A stretch of DNA of 64,000 nucleotides, taken from the NCBI RefSeq assembly GCF_002563655.1, contig NZ_PDIY01000001.1, positions 902,001 to 966,000 on the forward strand. The letters are read 5' to 3'. Shown here in pieces: positions 23,246-32,384 of the stretch. Positions within the stretch are counted from its first letter, which is position 1, and each line of letters begins with the position of its first letter. This stretch comes from Bacillus sp. es.034. Lineage in GTDB: Bacteria; Bacillota; Bacilli; Bacillales; Bacillaceae_B. The notes below the pieces were generated by a model that was given only the letters and a program-made list of their open reading frames with translations, was not told the origin of the DNA and ran no database searches. Both the position numbers and the translations under genes were made by a program.

Positions 23246-23977
23246 ATGTTTGAACATAAAGTCGTCATGATAACGGGTGCTTCAAAAGGACTGGGGAAGG
23301 CATTGGCCATGAAGTTTGCTGAACAGGGAGCCAAGGTGGCCATCTGTGCAAGAAACGCCGGTCCACTAAAGGAAGTTGAGGAAAAACTGAGGGCAATGGG
23401 AGCTGAAGTGGTGGCTTGTGAGGCAGATGTTTCAAATGCACGGGATGTGGATCGCTTCGTGTCGGTAACGGAAGAAGTGTGGGGAAGCGTGGACGTTCTG
23501 ATAAATAATGCTTCTGTGTTTGGACCGGGACCACGCCTGTTGGCAGATTATCCAGAGGAAGAGTTTATGGAGGTGCTCAGGATCAATACGTTAAACCCAT
23601 TCTTAGTAACCAAACGGGTTCTTCCCGGTATGATCAGCAAGGGGGCGGGGTCCGTCATTAATTTAACTTCAGAAGCGGGCCAAACAGGTTTCGGGGAATG
23701 GGGGGCGTATGGTATTTCAAAATTCGCGGTGGAAGGAATGACTCAGACGTGGGCTGACGAGCTGGATGGGACAGGGGTGCGGGTGAACATGGTGGATCCG
23801 GGTGAGATGGACACGGAAATGCACGACAAGGCTGTACCCCAATGTGATTATCCCCTTGCCAATCCACACGATCACCTTGATATCTTTCTTTACCTCGCAT
23901 CTGATGCTTCGAAAAAGGAAAACGGTAAGAGATTTGAAGCACAGGAGTTTCAAGTGGAAGCGAGGGAGGAGGCATGA
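23246..23977 (+). CDS. short-chain dehydrogenase/reductase
   Basis: A 243-residue classical SDR. The cofactor motif is TGASKGLGKALA, followed by CEADVSN, the NNAS motif and the active-site YGISK (Tyr-x-x-x-Lys), with Ser in NLTSEAG. The arginine after the second strand suggests NADP. The ATG at 23246 is best placed after AAAGGGG; an ATG two codons upstream is too near. Its stop overlaps the start of the QueA-like gene by 4 bp, an unusual translational coupling. The substrate is unknown. Confidence 0.9.
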   Translation: MFEHKVVMITGASKGLGKALAMKFAEQGAKVAICARNAGPLKEVEEKLRAMGAEVVACEADVSNARDVDRFVSVTEEVWGSVDVLINNASVFGPGPRLLADYPEEEFMEVLRINTLNPFLVTKRVLPGMISKGAGSVINLTSEAGQTGFGEWGAYGISKFAVEGMTQTWADELDGTGVRVNMVDPGEMDTEMHDKAVPQCDYPLANPHDHLDIFLYLASDASKKENGKRFEAQEFQVEAREEA

Positions 23978-24987
23978 ATGAACGTTCCTTTCACATCCCC
24001 CCTCGTTTGAACGCGACGACACCCATCGAACTTCAGGGGTTTGAGAGGGATGACGTGAAGCTGATGGTGCTGAACCGTGAGAACGGCAAGTGTGAGCATA
24101 CTGTATTTAAAAGCCTGCCTGACTATTTAAATGAGGGGGATGTGCTTGTTTTTAATAACAGCAGAACCCTTCCCGCTTCACTCAAAGGGAAACAGGGAAA
24201 CCGGAATGTCCTCGTTCGCCTTTCCCGAAAAAGAGGCGGAAACACATGGGATGCCCTCATCCTTGGAGACTTCCATCAAGCGGGGGAACCGATTGATTTC
24301 CCAGGAGGAGTTTCAGGATGCATAAAGGGTCAAGGAAGTGAAAGCCCGCTTGTACAGGTGGAGTTCAACAAGGGTGGGAGTGAACTGATGGATTTCATTT
24401 TCAAATTCGGTGAGCCCATCCGTTATGAATACATCCAGGAGCCCTGGCCCCTGGATTATTACCAGAATGTCTATGGATCGGTGCCGGGGTCCGTTGAAAT
24501 GGCTTCTGCCGGAAGGGCTTTTACATGGCGGCTGTTACAATCCTTAAAGGAGAAAGGAGTCGGCATTCCGTTCATCCAGCTCCACGCAGGCTTGAGTTAC
24601 TATGGAAATGATCGCTGGCCGATGCCAGAGCACCATCCTGAAGACTATCAGGTGAGTTCAGGAGCGGTGGAAGAGATCCTCCACGCAAAGGATCGGGGGA
24701 AGAGGGTCATCGCAGTAGGGACGACGGTGGTGCGGGCACTTGAGACGGTCATGACTCAGTATGGGCAGCTGCGGCCTGCTGAAGGTGTCACAAATCTGTA
24801 TATATCCGGCGATACACCCCTCCAAATCGTAGACGGCCTCATTACGGGGCTTCACGAACCGGAAGCGAGTCATTTGAATCTCTTAAAGGCGTTCATGTCA
24901 GAGGACAAATTGCGGCATGCCTACCAAACGGCCCTGGCAAAAAACTATAAATGGCATGAATTCGGGGATATGAATATCATTTTGTAA
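23974..24987 (+). CDS. QueA-like S-adenosylmethionine:tRNA ribosyltransferase-isomerase
   Basis: A 337-residue protein of the QueA family, which transfers the ribosyl part of SAM to preQ1-tRNA to form epoxyqueuosine. Family motifs include GDVLVFNNSRTLPASLKG, the SAGRAFTWRLLQSL segment, IQLHAGLSYY, VIAVGTTVVRALET and GLITGLHEPEASHL. Several positions differ from canonical QueA (for example TEPF and HGTGTF-type segments are altered), and no tgt or queuosine genes are nearby; it is coupled to an SDR instead. It may be a paralogue rather than the housekeeping QueA. Confidence 0.85.
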   Translation: MNERSFHIPPRLNATTPIELQGFERDDVKLMVLNRENGKCEHTVFKSLPDYLNEGDVLVFNNSRTLPASLKGKQGNRNVLVRLSRKRGGNTWDALILGDFHQAGEPIDFPGGVSGCIKGQGSESPLVQVEFNKGGSELMDFIFKFGEPIRYEYIQEPWPLDYYQNVYGSVPGSVEMASAGRAFTWRLLQSLKEKGVGIPFIQLHAGLSYYGNDRWPMPEHHPEDYQVSSGAVEEILHAKDRGKRVIAVGTTVVRALETVMTQYGQLRPAEGVTNLYISGDTPLQIVDGLITGLHEPEASHLNLLKAFMSEDKLRHAYQTALAKNYKWHEFGDMNIIL

Positions 24988-24998
24988 GGAGAATGGAT

Positions 24999-25355
24999 AT
25001 GAGACTTCATCATATAGGGATGAATGTAAAGAGCCTGGAGAGGTCGAAGGAATTTTACCAATTCCACTTTGGGTTTGAAGAAGAAATGATTTTTGAGTGG
25101 GGATGTGAGAACATCCTGTTTTTGAAAAAGGGGGATTGCCGGTTGGAGCTCATAGAGGAATCTGGAGAAGGTGAGGGCTCAACTTGTGCATTCCTTCATA
25201 TAGCATTGGAAGCAAACGACCTTGAAAAGGAAGTTGGATTCGTAAAGGAAAAGGGGTTAATGCCTGTCGAAGGCCCCCTTCTTCTTGAAAATGGATGGAG
25301 AGTGGCTTTTTTCTTTGGGCCCGATGGTGAAATCATTGAGTTGATTGAAGAGTAG
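24999..25355 (+). CDS. VOC-family (glyoxalase-fold) protein
   Basis: A 118-residue single-domain VOC protein: LHHIGMNVKSLERSKEFYQF at the start, CRLELIEE in the middle and FFFGPDGEIIELIEE at the end, with His and Glu positions in the usual metal-site places. The ATG at 24999 follows AAGGAG by seven bases. It is 12 bp after the QueA-like gene and is probably the third gene of the SDR-queA-VOC operon. The substrate is not known. Confidence 0.88.
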   Translation: MRLHHIGMNVKSLERSKEFYQFHFGFEEEMIFEWGCENILFLKKGDCRLELIEESGEGEGSTCAFLHIALEANDLEKEVGFVKEKGLMPVEGPLLLENGWRVAFFFGPDGEIIELIEE

Positions 25356-25470
25356 AGGGCGGTTTATCCCCACCAAACCCATAGGCTTTATGAAATTTTT
25401 TTGTCCGGCTTTCTGTGATACAGTTATCCGGGTAATAAATGAACTAACTATGGTGTAGGAAGGGATTTTC

Positions 25471-26115
25471 ATGAATAAAGAAAAGAGTTTACGCTGGTCG
25501 TTTTTCTTTGTGGGACTGCTCGTGCTGTCGTTTGGCATCAGCTTGACGATCAAGGGGAAAGACCTTGGAATCGGACCTTGGGATGTATTCCATTATGGGT
25601 TATTCAAGCAACTGGGTCTGACGATCGGGACGTGGTCCATCATTGTGGGCTTCATCATCCTGTTTGTGACGGGTGTTGGGACCAGGTCATTTCCTAAATC
25701 CGGTGCTTTTATCAATATGCTGTTAATTGGTATTTTCATAGATGTATTCAATTTTATACTGCCTGATCCTCATTCGCTCGTGGCTCAAACCATCGTGTTT
25801 GCCATTGGGATCGTGGTGATCGGGTATGGAATCGGTCTGTACGTATCAGCGGACCTCGGAGCGGGGCCGCGGGATAGTCTCATGCTGCTGGTCGTTGAGA
25901 AAACCGGTTGGAAAGTTCAATGGGTTCGGAATGGAATGGAAATCATCGTGTTCTTCTTCGGGTGGTTATTGGGTGGTCCTGTCGGGATCGGTACCGTGAT
26001 CATCGCATTGGGACTCGGTTCCATCGTAGGGTTTTCATTGCCTCAAAGCAAAAAGCTGCTTCACTCTCTCATTGCAAGACAGATGACAAAACGAGACAAT
26101 CCTTTAGCAAGCTAA
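25471..26115 (+). CDS. YczE/YyaS-family membrane protein
   Basis: A 214-residue integral membrane protein with five or six predicted helices. Repeated segments GKDLGIGPWDVFHYGL and SADLGAGPRDSLMLLVVEKTG show the duplicated DLGxGPxD pattern of the YczE/YyaS/YitT group. These proteins have no proven activity; YczE of B. subtilis is linked to antibiotic production. The gene is preceded by about 100 bp of non-coding DNA and its stop codon lies inside the terminator hairpin. Confidence 0.85.
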   Translation: MNKEKSLRWSFFFVGLLVLSFGISLTIKGKDLGIGPWDVFHYGLFKQLGLTIGTWSIIVGFIILFVTGVGTRSFPKSGAFINMLLIGIFIDVFNFILPDPHSLVAQTIVFAIGIVVIGYGIGLYVSADLGAGPRDSLMLLVVEKTGWKVQWVRNGMEIIVFFFGWLLGGPVGIGTVIIALGLGSIVGFSLPQSKKLLHSLIARQMTKRDNPLAS

Positions 26116-26131
26116 GGGTTGTCTTTTTTTA
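26096..26131 (+). terminator. terminator overlapping the YczE-like stop codon
   Basis: Arms ACAATCCTT and AAGGGTTGT around TAGCAAGCT, followed by seven T. The 5' arm is coding sequence. Confidence 0.85.
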
Positions 26132-26222
26132 CATTCTAAAAGGTTTTTCAATCGATCATCCAGAAGTATGAATAGAGTTCAGGTAAGCGGGATCTATTAT
26201 ATGAGAAGGAATGGGTGGGAGT

Positions 26223-26375
26223 ATGAAAGAGCTTGTAGACTATTGTTATCTCTGTCAAAAGCCCCTCTATTGTTTGGACGGTTTCTTTAACGGTGTTCAA
26301 ATCGGGGACGGAAAGTGCTATTGTTTTGAATGTGAGGAACGGAGTCAAAAGGAGGAGACGTACCATGAGTCATGA
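26223..26375 (+). CDS. small four-cysteine zinc-ribbon-like protein, 50 residues
   Basis: An open frame of 50 codons beginning MKELVDYCYLCQKPLYCLDG and containing CYCFECEE, so CxxC-x4-C and C-x-CxxC pairs that could bind zinc. The binding site GGTGGGAG is close to the ATG. It overlaps the AlkD-like gene by 11 bp and carries that gene's ribosome binding site, as expected for a two-gene unit. I do not recognise the family. Confidence 0.6.
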   Translation: MKELVDYCYLCQKPLYCLDGFFNGVQIGDGKCYCFECEERSQKEETYHES

Positions 26376-27060
26376 GTATGCTGATAAACTGATTGCCCTA
26401 TTGAACGATCATCAAAACAGTGAAAATCGGGAAGCCATGGAAGCTTATATGAGGAATCAATTTGAGTTCTTTGGCATCAGAAGTCCGGAACGCACTCTCT
26501 TGCTCCGTGATTTTCTGAAGGAGAACGGTAAACCACCCATTGAAGAACTGCCTGATATTGTCCGTTCTCTCTGGTCCCGGTCTCAGCGGGAATGTCAATA
26601 CGCCGCTCTCGGCTTGATCGATAAACAATCAAGATACTTAACAAAAGAGCATCTTCCCCTTTTGGAAGACATGATCATAACGAAATCCTGGTGGGATACG
26701 ATTGATCATATCGCTCCTAATCATGTAGGGAAAATCTATCAAAAAGAAGAAGATGACACATACTTAGAGAAATGGGTTCACTCAGATAATATGTGGTTGA
26801 ACCGCATCGCCATACTCCATCAATTGAAATATAAAGAAAAAACCGATGAGGCTCGCCTATTCAGATATATCAAAATGCACCATCAATCCAAGGAATTTTT
26901 TATCCAGAAGGCCATCGGCTGGGCCATGAGGGAGTATTCAAAAACCAATCCCGAATCGGTGAAACGTTTCATCGCTTCAGAGGAGCTGGCTCCACTCAGC
27001 ATACGAGAAGGATTGAAGCATGTGAATCGAAAAGCTAAGGTGGAGAAAACGGTAAAGTAG
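26365..27060 (+). CDS. AlkD-like DNA alkylation repair protein
   Basis: A 231-residue all-helical HEAT-like repeat protein of the AlkD family, glycosylases that remove N3- and N7-alkylated purines without base flipping. Signatures are FFGIRSPERTLLLRDFLKEN, LWSRSQRECQYAALGLI, KSWWDTIDHIAPNHVG (with the WWDTxD motif) and FFIQKAIGWAMREYSKTNPESV. The ATG at 26365 has AGGAGG upstream; a longer frame start at 26293 is not needed. It overlaps a small Cys-rich frame. Confidence 0.92.
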   Translation: MSHEYADKLIALLNDHQNSENREAMEAYMRNQFEFFGIRSPERTLLLRDFLKENGKPPIEELPDIVRSLWSRSQRECQYAALGLIDKQSRYLTKEHLPLLEDMIITKSWWDTIDHIAPNHVGKIYQKEEDDTYLEKWVHSDNMWLNRIAILHQLKYKEKTDEARLFRYIKMHHQSKEFFIQKAIGWAMREYSKTNPESVKRFIASEELAPLSIREGLKHVNRKAKVEKTVK

Positions 27061-27168
27061 CAAGGGGTCATGAAAGGATATAAGGGAAAATTCCTATTTG
27101 TTTGTATTCACCCGGGCCCCAATCTGGTATAAAGTAAAGAAAGATAGATTCGAGAGGGGCATTGGGAT

Positions 27169-28347
27169 ATGAATTGGAATGATTGCATCGAGAGAACGAA
27201 TACTCACTCCGTTAAATGGTCGTTTCCAAATGGGGATGTGATCCCTATGTGTATAGCAGATATGGACTTTCAGGTTTCTTCTGCTATTGTGGAAGCACTG
27301 AACAAGAAGGCCCGGCACGGCATTTATGGCTATACGACGTTTAGCGATCGTTACTTTGAGTCCATTATGGCATGGTGGAAAAGACGTTTCCAGATGGATA
27401 TTAAGAAAGAATGGATCAGCTTCAGTCCCGGGATCATTCCCGGAATCAATGTACTGCTGTCCGTGCTGACTGAGCCTGGAGACGGGGTCATCATTCAGGA
27501 TCCGGTTTATTATCCTTTCTATAGCACGATTGAGAATCACGGCTGTTCGGTGGTGAAGAATACGTTACTCTATAAAGATGGCGTGTATTCCATCGATTTC
27601 GACGATCTGGAAGCGAAAGCGAGCCGGTCAAGCACAAAGATCCTTATCCTCTGCAGCCCGCATAACCCTGTGGGGCGGGTGTGGACGGATGAGGAACTAA
27701 CGAAAATCGGTGATATCGCCAAACGCCATGATTTATGGATCATCTCTGACGAAATGCACGGAGACTTAGTGTACGAAGGATATGAACATATTCCTCTCTT
27801 TAAAGTGGATGAGAGACTGCTCGAGAGAAGCATAGTGTGTGCCGCTCCAAGTAAAACGTTTAACATAGCGGGGCTGCAAACCTCCATCCTCCTAATTCCG
27901 AATGAAGTGGAAAGGAAAAAGTATCAGGACAAGCTCACCGGTTTTGGACTGATGCGCCCGAATGTGTTCGGGATCGAGGGCACGATCGCGGCTTATGAGG
28001 AAGGGGAACCGTGGCTGAATGAGCTTCTGATGGTATTGGAAGAGAATAAACAGTATGTAGAGAACTATCTGGGTCAGCATCTGCCGGAACTCCGGGCCAT
28101 CCAGCCACAGGCCACCCATTTGATCTGGATCGACTGCTCAGGTCTCGACATGCAAGGGGAAGAGCTTTGCAGATTCTTCTTGGAAAAAGCCCGGGTCAAA
28201 TTCGACGAAGGCTTCAAATTCGGAGAAAGCGGCCAATCCTTCGTCCGGATGAACATCGCCTGCCCCAAAGAACGGGTCGACCTTGCCCTAAGAAGAATGC
28301 ATGAAGCCATACTCCAACACCGGGTAAATGGCAAGATAGTTAAATAA
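27169..28347 (+). CDS. patB: PatB/MalY-type PLP-dependent cystathionine beta-lyase
   Basis: A 392-residue fold-type I PLP enzyme of the MalY/PatB group, which cleaves C-S bonds in cystathionine or cysteine derivatives. It starts with the hallmark DVIPMCIADMDFQVS, has YGYTTF, CSPHNPVGRVW, the cofactor Asp in ISDEMHGDLVY and the PLP lysine Lys229 in APSKTFNIAGLQ. The gene stands alone, after a short promoter region. Family members also act as aminotransferases, so the exact reaction is not certain. Confidence 0.92.
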   Translation: MNWNDCIERTNTHSVKWSFPNGDVIPMCIADMDFQVSSAIVEALNKKARHGIYGYTTFSDRYFESIMAWWKRRFQMDIKKEWISFSPGIIPGINVLLSVLTEPGDGVIIQDPVYYPFYSTIENHGCSVVKNTLLYKDGVYSIDFDDLEAKASRSSTKILILCSPHNPVGRVWTDEELTKIGDIAKRHDLWIISDEMHGDLVYEGYEHIPLFKVDERLLERSIVCAAPSKTFNIAGLQTSILLIPNEVERKKYQDKLTGFGLMRPNVFGIEGTIAAYEEGEPWLNELLMVLEENKQYVENYLGQHLPELRAIQPQATHLIWIDCSGLDMQGEELCRFFLEKARVKFDEGFKFGESGQSFVRMNIACPKERVDLALRRMHEAILQHRVNGKIVK

Positions 28348-28466
28348 CAAACTTGGATGAACGGAAGTGACGGTTTTTGTTCATCTTTTATTTTCCCGCA
28401 AAATAAATCAACTAACTTCAACCATTAAGGGAACACTAACTTTAAGCCGAAATCTGCAGATAATTT

Positions 28467-28495
28467 TTGTCCATCAGAAAAAAACATGTTAAACT
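28467..28495 (+). promoter_or_regulatory. sigma-A promoter of kbl-tdh
   Basis: TTGTCC at 28467, a 17-bp spacer and TAAACT at 28490. It lies about 105 bp before the kbl start. Confidence 0.6.
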
Positions 28496-28569
28496 AAAAA
28501 ATAGAACAATACTTAGAAAACACAAAGAACCAACGGATAAATACTGTATTTTTGGAGTGGACATTTGTT

Positions 28570-28583
28570 TTAAAACGCTTACA
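28570..28583 (+). promoter_or_regulatory. cre-like box between the kbl promoter and start
   Basis: TTAAAACGCTTACA matches the CcpA consensus TGWAANCGNTNWCA at 13 of 14 positions. Its place downstream of the promoter suggests repression of threonine catabolism by CcpA on good carbon sources. Confidence 0.55.
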
Positions 28584-28601
28584 TAACAGGAGGACGAGTA
28601 T

Positions 28602-29792
28602 ATGACAAGCAAGACATTAGATCACTTTCTACAAGAGAACCTTGAAGATTTAAAATCACGCGGTTTGTATAATGAAATCGATCCATTGCAAGGAGCGAAT
28701 GGGCCGGTGATCACCATTAACGGGAAAAAGCTTGTGAACCTATCTTCTAATAACTATCTTGGACTCGCTACAGATGAACGCCTGAAAAAGGTAGCGATTG
28801 AAGCGGTGAAAGAATATGGTGTGGGAGCAGGAGCAGTCCGTACGATCAACGGTACGCTTGACCTTCATGTGAAGCTAGAGGAAAAGCTTGCGAAATTCAA
28901 AGGTACAGAGGCAGCGATCGCGTATCAATCAGGATTCAACTGTAATATGGCAGCCATCTCAGCCGTGATGGATAAGAATGATGCCATCCTTTCAGATGAA
29001 CTGAACCATGCTTCCATCATTGACGGATGCCGTCTATCAAAAGCCAAGATCATCCGTTTTGGCCACTCAGACATGGAAGACCTTCGTGCAAAAGCGAAAG
29101 AAGCTAAGAATTCCGGTCAATACAACAAACTCATGATCATTACAGACGGAGTATTCTCCATGGACGGGGATGTATGTAAGCTTCCTGAAATTGTAGAGAT
29201 TGCCGAAGAATTTGATATCATGACGTACGTAGATGATGCCCATGGTTCCGGTGTCCTTGGTAAAGGTGCCGGTACGGTCAAGCACTTTGGTTTGTCTGAT
29301 AAAGTCGACTTCCAAATGGGTACGTTATCGAAAGCGATCGGTGTAGTCGGCGGATATGTGGCCGGAACGCAAAACCTGATCGATTGGTTGAAGGTCCGTT
29401 CCCGTCCATTCCTATTCTCCACATCCCTGACACCTGCAGATGTGACGGCTTGTACGGAAGCACTAGATCTTATCATGAATTCGACAGAACTTCAGGATAA
29501 TATGTGGGAAAACAGCCGTTATTTGAAGGAAGAGCTGACAAAGCTTGGATTCGATATCGGAAACAGTGAGACACCTATCACACCTGTCATCATCGGTGAG
29601 GAACAGGCAACGCAGAACTTCAGTAAGCGTCTGTATGAAGAAGGGGTTTACGCAAAATCCATCGTGTTCCCAACTGTACCAAGGGGAACAGGCCGTGTCA
29701 GAAACATGCCTTCCGCTGCACATACGAAGGAAATGCTTGATCAGGCCATTGCCGCGTATGAAAAAGTCGGTAAAGAGATGGGAATCATTTAA
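28602..29792 (+). CDS. kbl: glycine C-acetyltransferase (2-amino-3-ketobutyrate CoA ligase)
   Basis: A 396-residue PLP enzyme that converts 2-amino-3-oxobutyrate plus CoA to glycine plus acetyl-CoA. It has the alpha-oxoamine synthase motifs [35 protein letters not shown], the cofactor segment [12 protein letters not shown] and the PLP lysine Lys244 in [12 protein letters not shown]. The start has GGAGG upstream. It is followed 80 bp later by tdh, giving the complete threonine-to-glycine pathway. Confidence 0.97.
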   Translation: MTSKTLDHFLQENLEDLKSRGLYNEIDPLQGANGPVITINGKKLVNLSSNNYLGLATDERLKKVAIEAVKEYGVGAGAVRTINGTLDLHVKLEEKLAKFKGTEAAIAYQSGFNCNMAAISAVMDKNDAILSDELNHASIIDGCRLSKAKIIRFGHSDMEDLRAKAKEAKNSGQYNKLMIITDGVFSMDGDVCKLPEIVEIAEEFDIMTYVDDAHGSGVLGKGAGTVKHFGLSDKVDFQMGTLSKAIGVVGGYVAGTQNLIDWLKVRSRPFLFSTSLTPADVTACTEALDLIMNSTELQDNMWENSRYLKEELTKLGFDIGNSETPITPVIIGEEQATQNFSKRLYEEGVYAKSIVFPTVPRGTGRVRNMPSAAHTKEMLDQAIAAYEKVGKEMGII

Positions 29793-29871
29793 TCATCATT
29801 ATAGGGACTGGCCCTTTGTCAGCCTTGTTTTTTTTACGATATCACCAAAGGTAAATGCAGGAGGAAAGACG

Positions 29872-30813
29872 ATGAAAAAGATTTTAGTAACGGGTGCCCT
29901 TGGACAGATCGGATCCGAGCTCACCAATAAAATGCGCGAAGTATATGGTTCGGATAAAGTCATCGCAACGGATATCCGCGAAACGGACAGTCCGGTTGTG
30001 AAAAATGGACCGTTTGAACAACTTGACGTTACCAATGGCGATAAAATGTTTGATATTGCCAAAACACATAATGTGGATACGGTCATTCACCTGGCCGCTC
30101 TGTTATCCGCGACGGCAGAAGCGAAACCGCTGCTTGCATGGAACCTGAACATGGGAGGGCTTGTGAATGCCCTTGAGACATCAAGAGAATTAGGATGCCA
30201 ATTCTTCACACCAAGTTCCATCGGAGCATTCGGCCCATCCACACCGAAGGATTCAACACCACAGGATACGATCATGCGCCCTACGACCATGTACGGGGTG
30301 AACAAAGTATCAGGCGAGCTTCTTTCAGACTACTACTTCACGAAATTCGGAGTGGATACGAGAGGGTTGCGTTTCCCTGGACTGATCTCATATGAAACCC
30401 TGCCAGGCGGTGGGACGACAGACTATGCGGTAGAAATCTACTACGAGGCAATCAAGAATAATGAGTATACTTCCTACATTGGTGAGGGTACTTACATGGA
30501 TATGATGTATATGCCCGACGCCCTTAACGCAATTATCGACCTGATGGAAGCGGACGGTTCAAAGCTAGAGCATCGAAATTCCTTCAACGTGTCAGCCATG
30601 AGCGTGGCGCCTGAAGACATTGCCGGAGCGATCCGTGTTCACCAGCCTGATTTCAAACTGGATTATAACGTCGATCCCGTTCGCCAGAGCATCGCCGAGA
30701 GCTGGCCAAACGCCATCGATTCCAGTGCAGCCATGAACGAATGGGGCTTTAAAGCGGAGTACGATTTAGCCAAGATGACATCGGATATGCTGGATAAATT
30801 GAAAACGAAATAA
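29872..30813 (+). CDS. tdh: L-threonine 3-dehydrogenase (epimerase-type SDR)
   Basis: A 313-residue extended-SDR enzyme that oxidises threonine to 2-amino-3-oxobutyrate with NAD. It starts [16 protein letters not shown], shows [19 protein letters not shown], the Tyr141/Lys145 pair in [10 protein letters not shown] and the [20 protein letters not shown] segment typical of this non-zinc threonine dehydrogenase. The real ATG at 29872 follows GGAGG; the frame is open far upstream inside kbl but that part is not coding in this frame. It supplies the substrate of Kbl. Confidence 0.96.
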   Translation: MKKILVTGALGQIGSELTNKMREVYGSDKVIATDIRETDSPVVKNGPFEQLDVTNGDKMFDIAKTHNVDTVIHLAALLSATAEAKPLLAWNLNMGGLVNALETSRELGCQFFTPSSIGAFGPSTPKDSTPQDTIMRPTTMYGVNKVSGELLSDYYFTKFGVDTRGLRFPGLISYETLPGGGTTDYAVEIYYEAIKNNEYTSYIGEGTYMDMMYMPDALNAIIDLMEADGSKLEHRNSFNVSAMSVAPEDIAGAIRVHQPDFKLDYNVDPVRQSIAESWPNAIDSSAAMNEWGFKAEYDLAKMTSDMLDKLKTK

Positions 30814-30817
30814 GTGG

Positions 30818-30850
30818 AAGGATCCCTCTGCAGGTCAGGGGGATTTTTTT
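30818..30850 (+). terminator. terminator of kbl-tdh
   Basis: Arms ATCCCTCTG and CAGGGGGAT (one bulge) followed by seven T. Confidence 0.82.
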
Positions 30851-31059
30851 GCGTTCATTAAAATATATAAAGCGACAAAAAATGACATTTCTAGAGAGGG
30901 ACATGATATACTTCAATTAACAGAAAAAGAAATCTAACAGAAACAGTTAAAAACGGTGATAATGAAAGGTTTCTAATAAATCGCTTGGTGGTACATATGA
31001 ACTATATAAGTCGAAAACCCCTAATAAAAAACAAAGTAAGAGTGAGGCTGGTGACTTAG

Positions 31060-32325
31060 ATGGCAAAGAAAATGAATAGCAAGGAACCGACATTCCATAA
31101 GTTAATCTTCATACTCATGGCTCTTTCCATATTACAGGTCATCGCCATACTCATCCTTGGTTCCCCATGGGACGTCATTGCTTCACTTCTTCTCATGTGC
31201 ACCATGGTCGCGGTCCTCCTCATCCTGTTAAAAAGGGGAAACCGTTTCATGAGGCGGCACCAAAAGCTTTTAGAAGAAGAAAATCAGCTATCCACCCTCC
31301 TCCATTCTCTCCCGGACTTTGTTTGCTTTAAGGATGGAGAAGGTCGCTGGTTGAAGGTCAATCAATTTGGTCGCAGGCTGTACAATCTTGAGGGCATTGA
31401 TTATGTCGGCAAGACGGACAGGGAGCTCGGGAAACTGGTCCCATTCTTTAAAGACGCCTTTGACTATTGCATCGATTCCGATGAAGAGTCATGGAAAGCT
31501 GAACAAGTCACACGATGCGAAGAAGGATTTTATCTTCCGAACGGAGAGTTCAAAACCTTTGATGTCATTAAAGTCCCACTATTCCATTCGAACCATGAAA
31601 GAAAGGGTCTGGTCATCATCGGCAGGGATATTTCCCAGCAGAAGATCGCCGAAGAAATGCTGTTACGGAAAGAAAAACTTTCCGTTGTGGGAGAGCTTGC
31701 AGCGGGGATCGCACATGAAATCAGGAATCCCCTCACAAGTATCAAAGGCTTCATTCAGCTTTTGGAAGAAAACGAGCATGTATCCGGCCACTACCTTAAA
31801 GTCATGTCTTCTGAAATGGACAGGATCAATCAAATCGTCGGCGAGCTCCTCATTTTATCCAAGCCTCAAATGAGGGAATACCAGTCATTTGATATGAGTG
31901 ACGTCCTGAGGTATGTAGTCAAGGTCATGGGACATGAAGCCCTTCTGAAAGGAATCACGTTGAATATCCAACTTCCATCCTCCCCGATTCATGTGTTTGG
32001 GGATAAGAATCAATGCATCCAGGTGTTTATCAACATCATTAAAAACGCCATTGAGTCCATGGATGAAGGGGAAATCGATGTTGATTGGAAAATAAGGAAT
32101 GAGTCCATTCATATCATCATCGAGGATGAGGGGACTGGTATCCCTCCCGACCGTTTGAAACGACTGGGAGAGCCGTTCTTCACACTGAAGGAAAAGGGCA
32201 TGGGACTCGGTCTTACGATCAGTCAAAAGATCATCGAAGACCATAAAGGATCTCTCCATATTGAGTCGGAAGTGAACAAAGGAACGAAAGTGGAAGTGAC
32301 CTTTCCGGTGGTTCAAAATAGTTAA
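31060..32325 (+). CDS. PAS-containing sensor histidine kinase, sporulation-kinase-like
   Basis: A 421-residue kinase. Two N-terminal membrane helices (residues about 12-32 and 37-58) have only a tiny loop between them. A PAS domain follows (HSLPDFVCFKDGEGRWLKVN to GRDISQQK). The HisKA domain carries His219 in AAGIAHEIRNPLTSIKGF, and the ATPase domain has NIIKNAIESM, EDEGTGIPPD and KGMGLGLTISQKII. The HEIRNPLTSIKGFIQLL version is typical of the KinA/B/E group that feeds the Spo0 phosphorelay. No response regulator is next to it, which supports a phosphorelay role. An Sda-like kinase inhibitor gene lies 1.8 kb downstream. Confidence 0.88.
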   Translation: MAKKMNSKEPTFHKLIFILMALSILQVIAILILGSPWDVIASLLLMCTMVAVLLILLKRGNRFMRRHQKLLEEENQLSTLLHSLPDFVCFKDGEGRWLKVNQFGRRLYNLEGIDYVGKTDRELGKLVPFFKDAFDYCIDSDEESWKAEQVTRCEEGFYLPNGEFKTFDVIKVPLFHSNHERKGLVIIGRDISQQKIAEEMLLRKEKLSVVGELAAGIAHEIRNPLTSIKGFIQLLEENEHVSGHYLKVMSSEMDRINQIVGELLILSKPQMREYQSFDMSDVLRYVVKVMGHEALLKGITLNIQLPSSPIHVFGDKNQCIQVFINIIKNAIESMDEGEIDVDWKIRNESIHIIIEDEGTGIPPDRLKRLGEPFFTLKEKGMGLGLTISQKIIEDHKGSLHIESEVNKGTKVEVTFPVVQNS

Positions 32326-32343
32326 CCCTTGTTCCTATCAATC

Positions 32344-32378
32344 AAAAACCCCAGGTTCGAATCCGAACCTGGGGTTTC
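32344..32378. terminator. bidirectional terminator between the kinase and yjiH genes
   Basis: Arms AACCCCAGGTTCG and CGAACCTGGGGTT with loop AATC, flanked by A and T runs. Confidence 0.92.
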
Positions 32379-32384
32379 CTATTT

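Noticed and set aside
29545-29871. Long N-terminal extension of Tdh
   Set aside because: It lies in another frame of kbl and the true ATG at 29872 has GGAGG.
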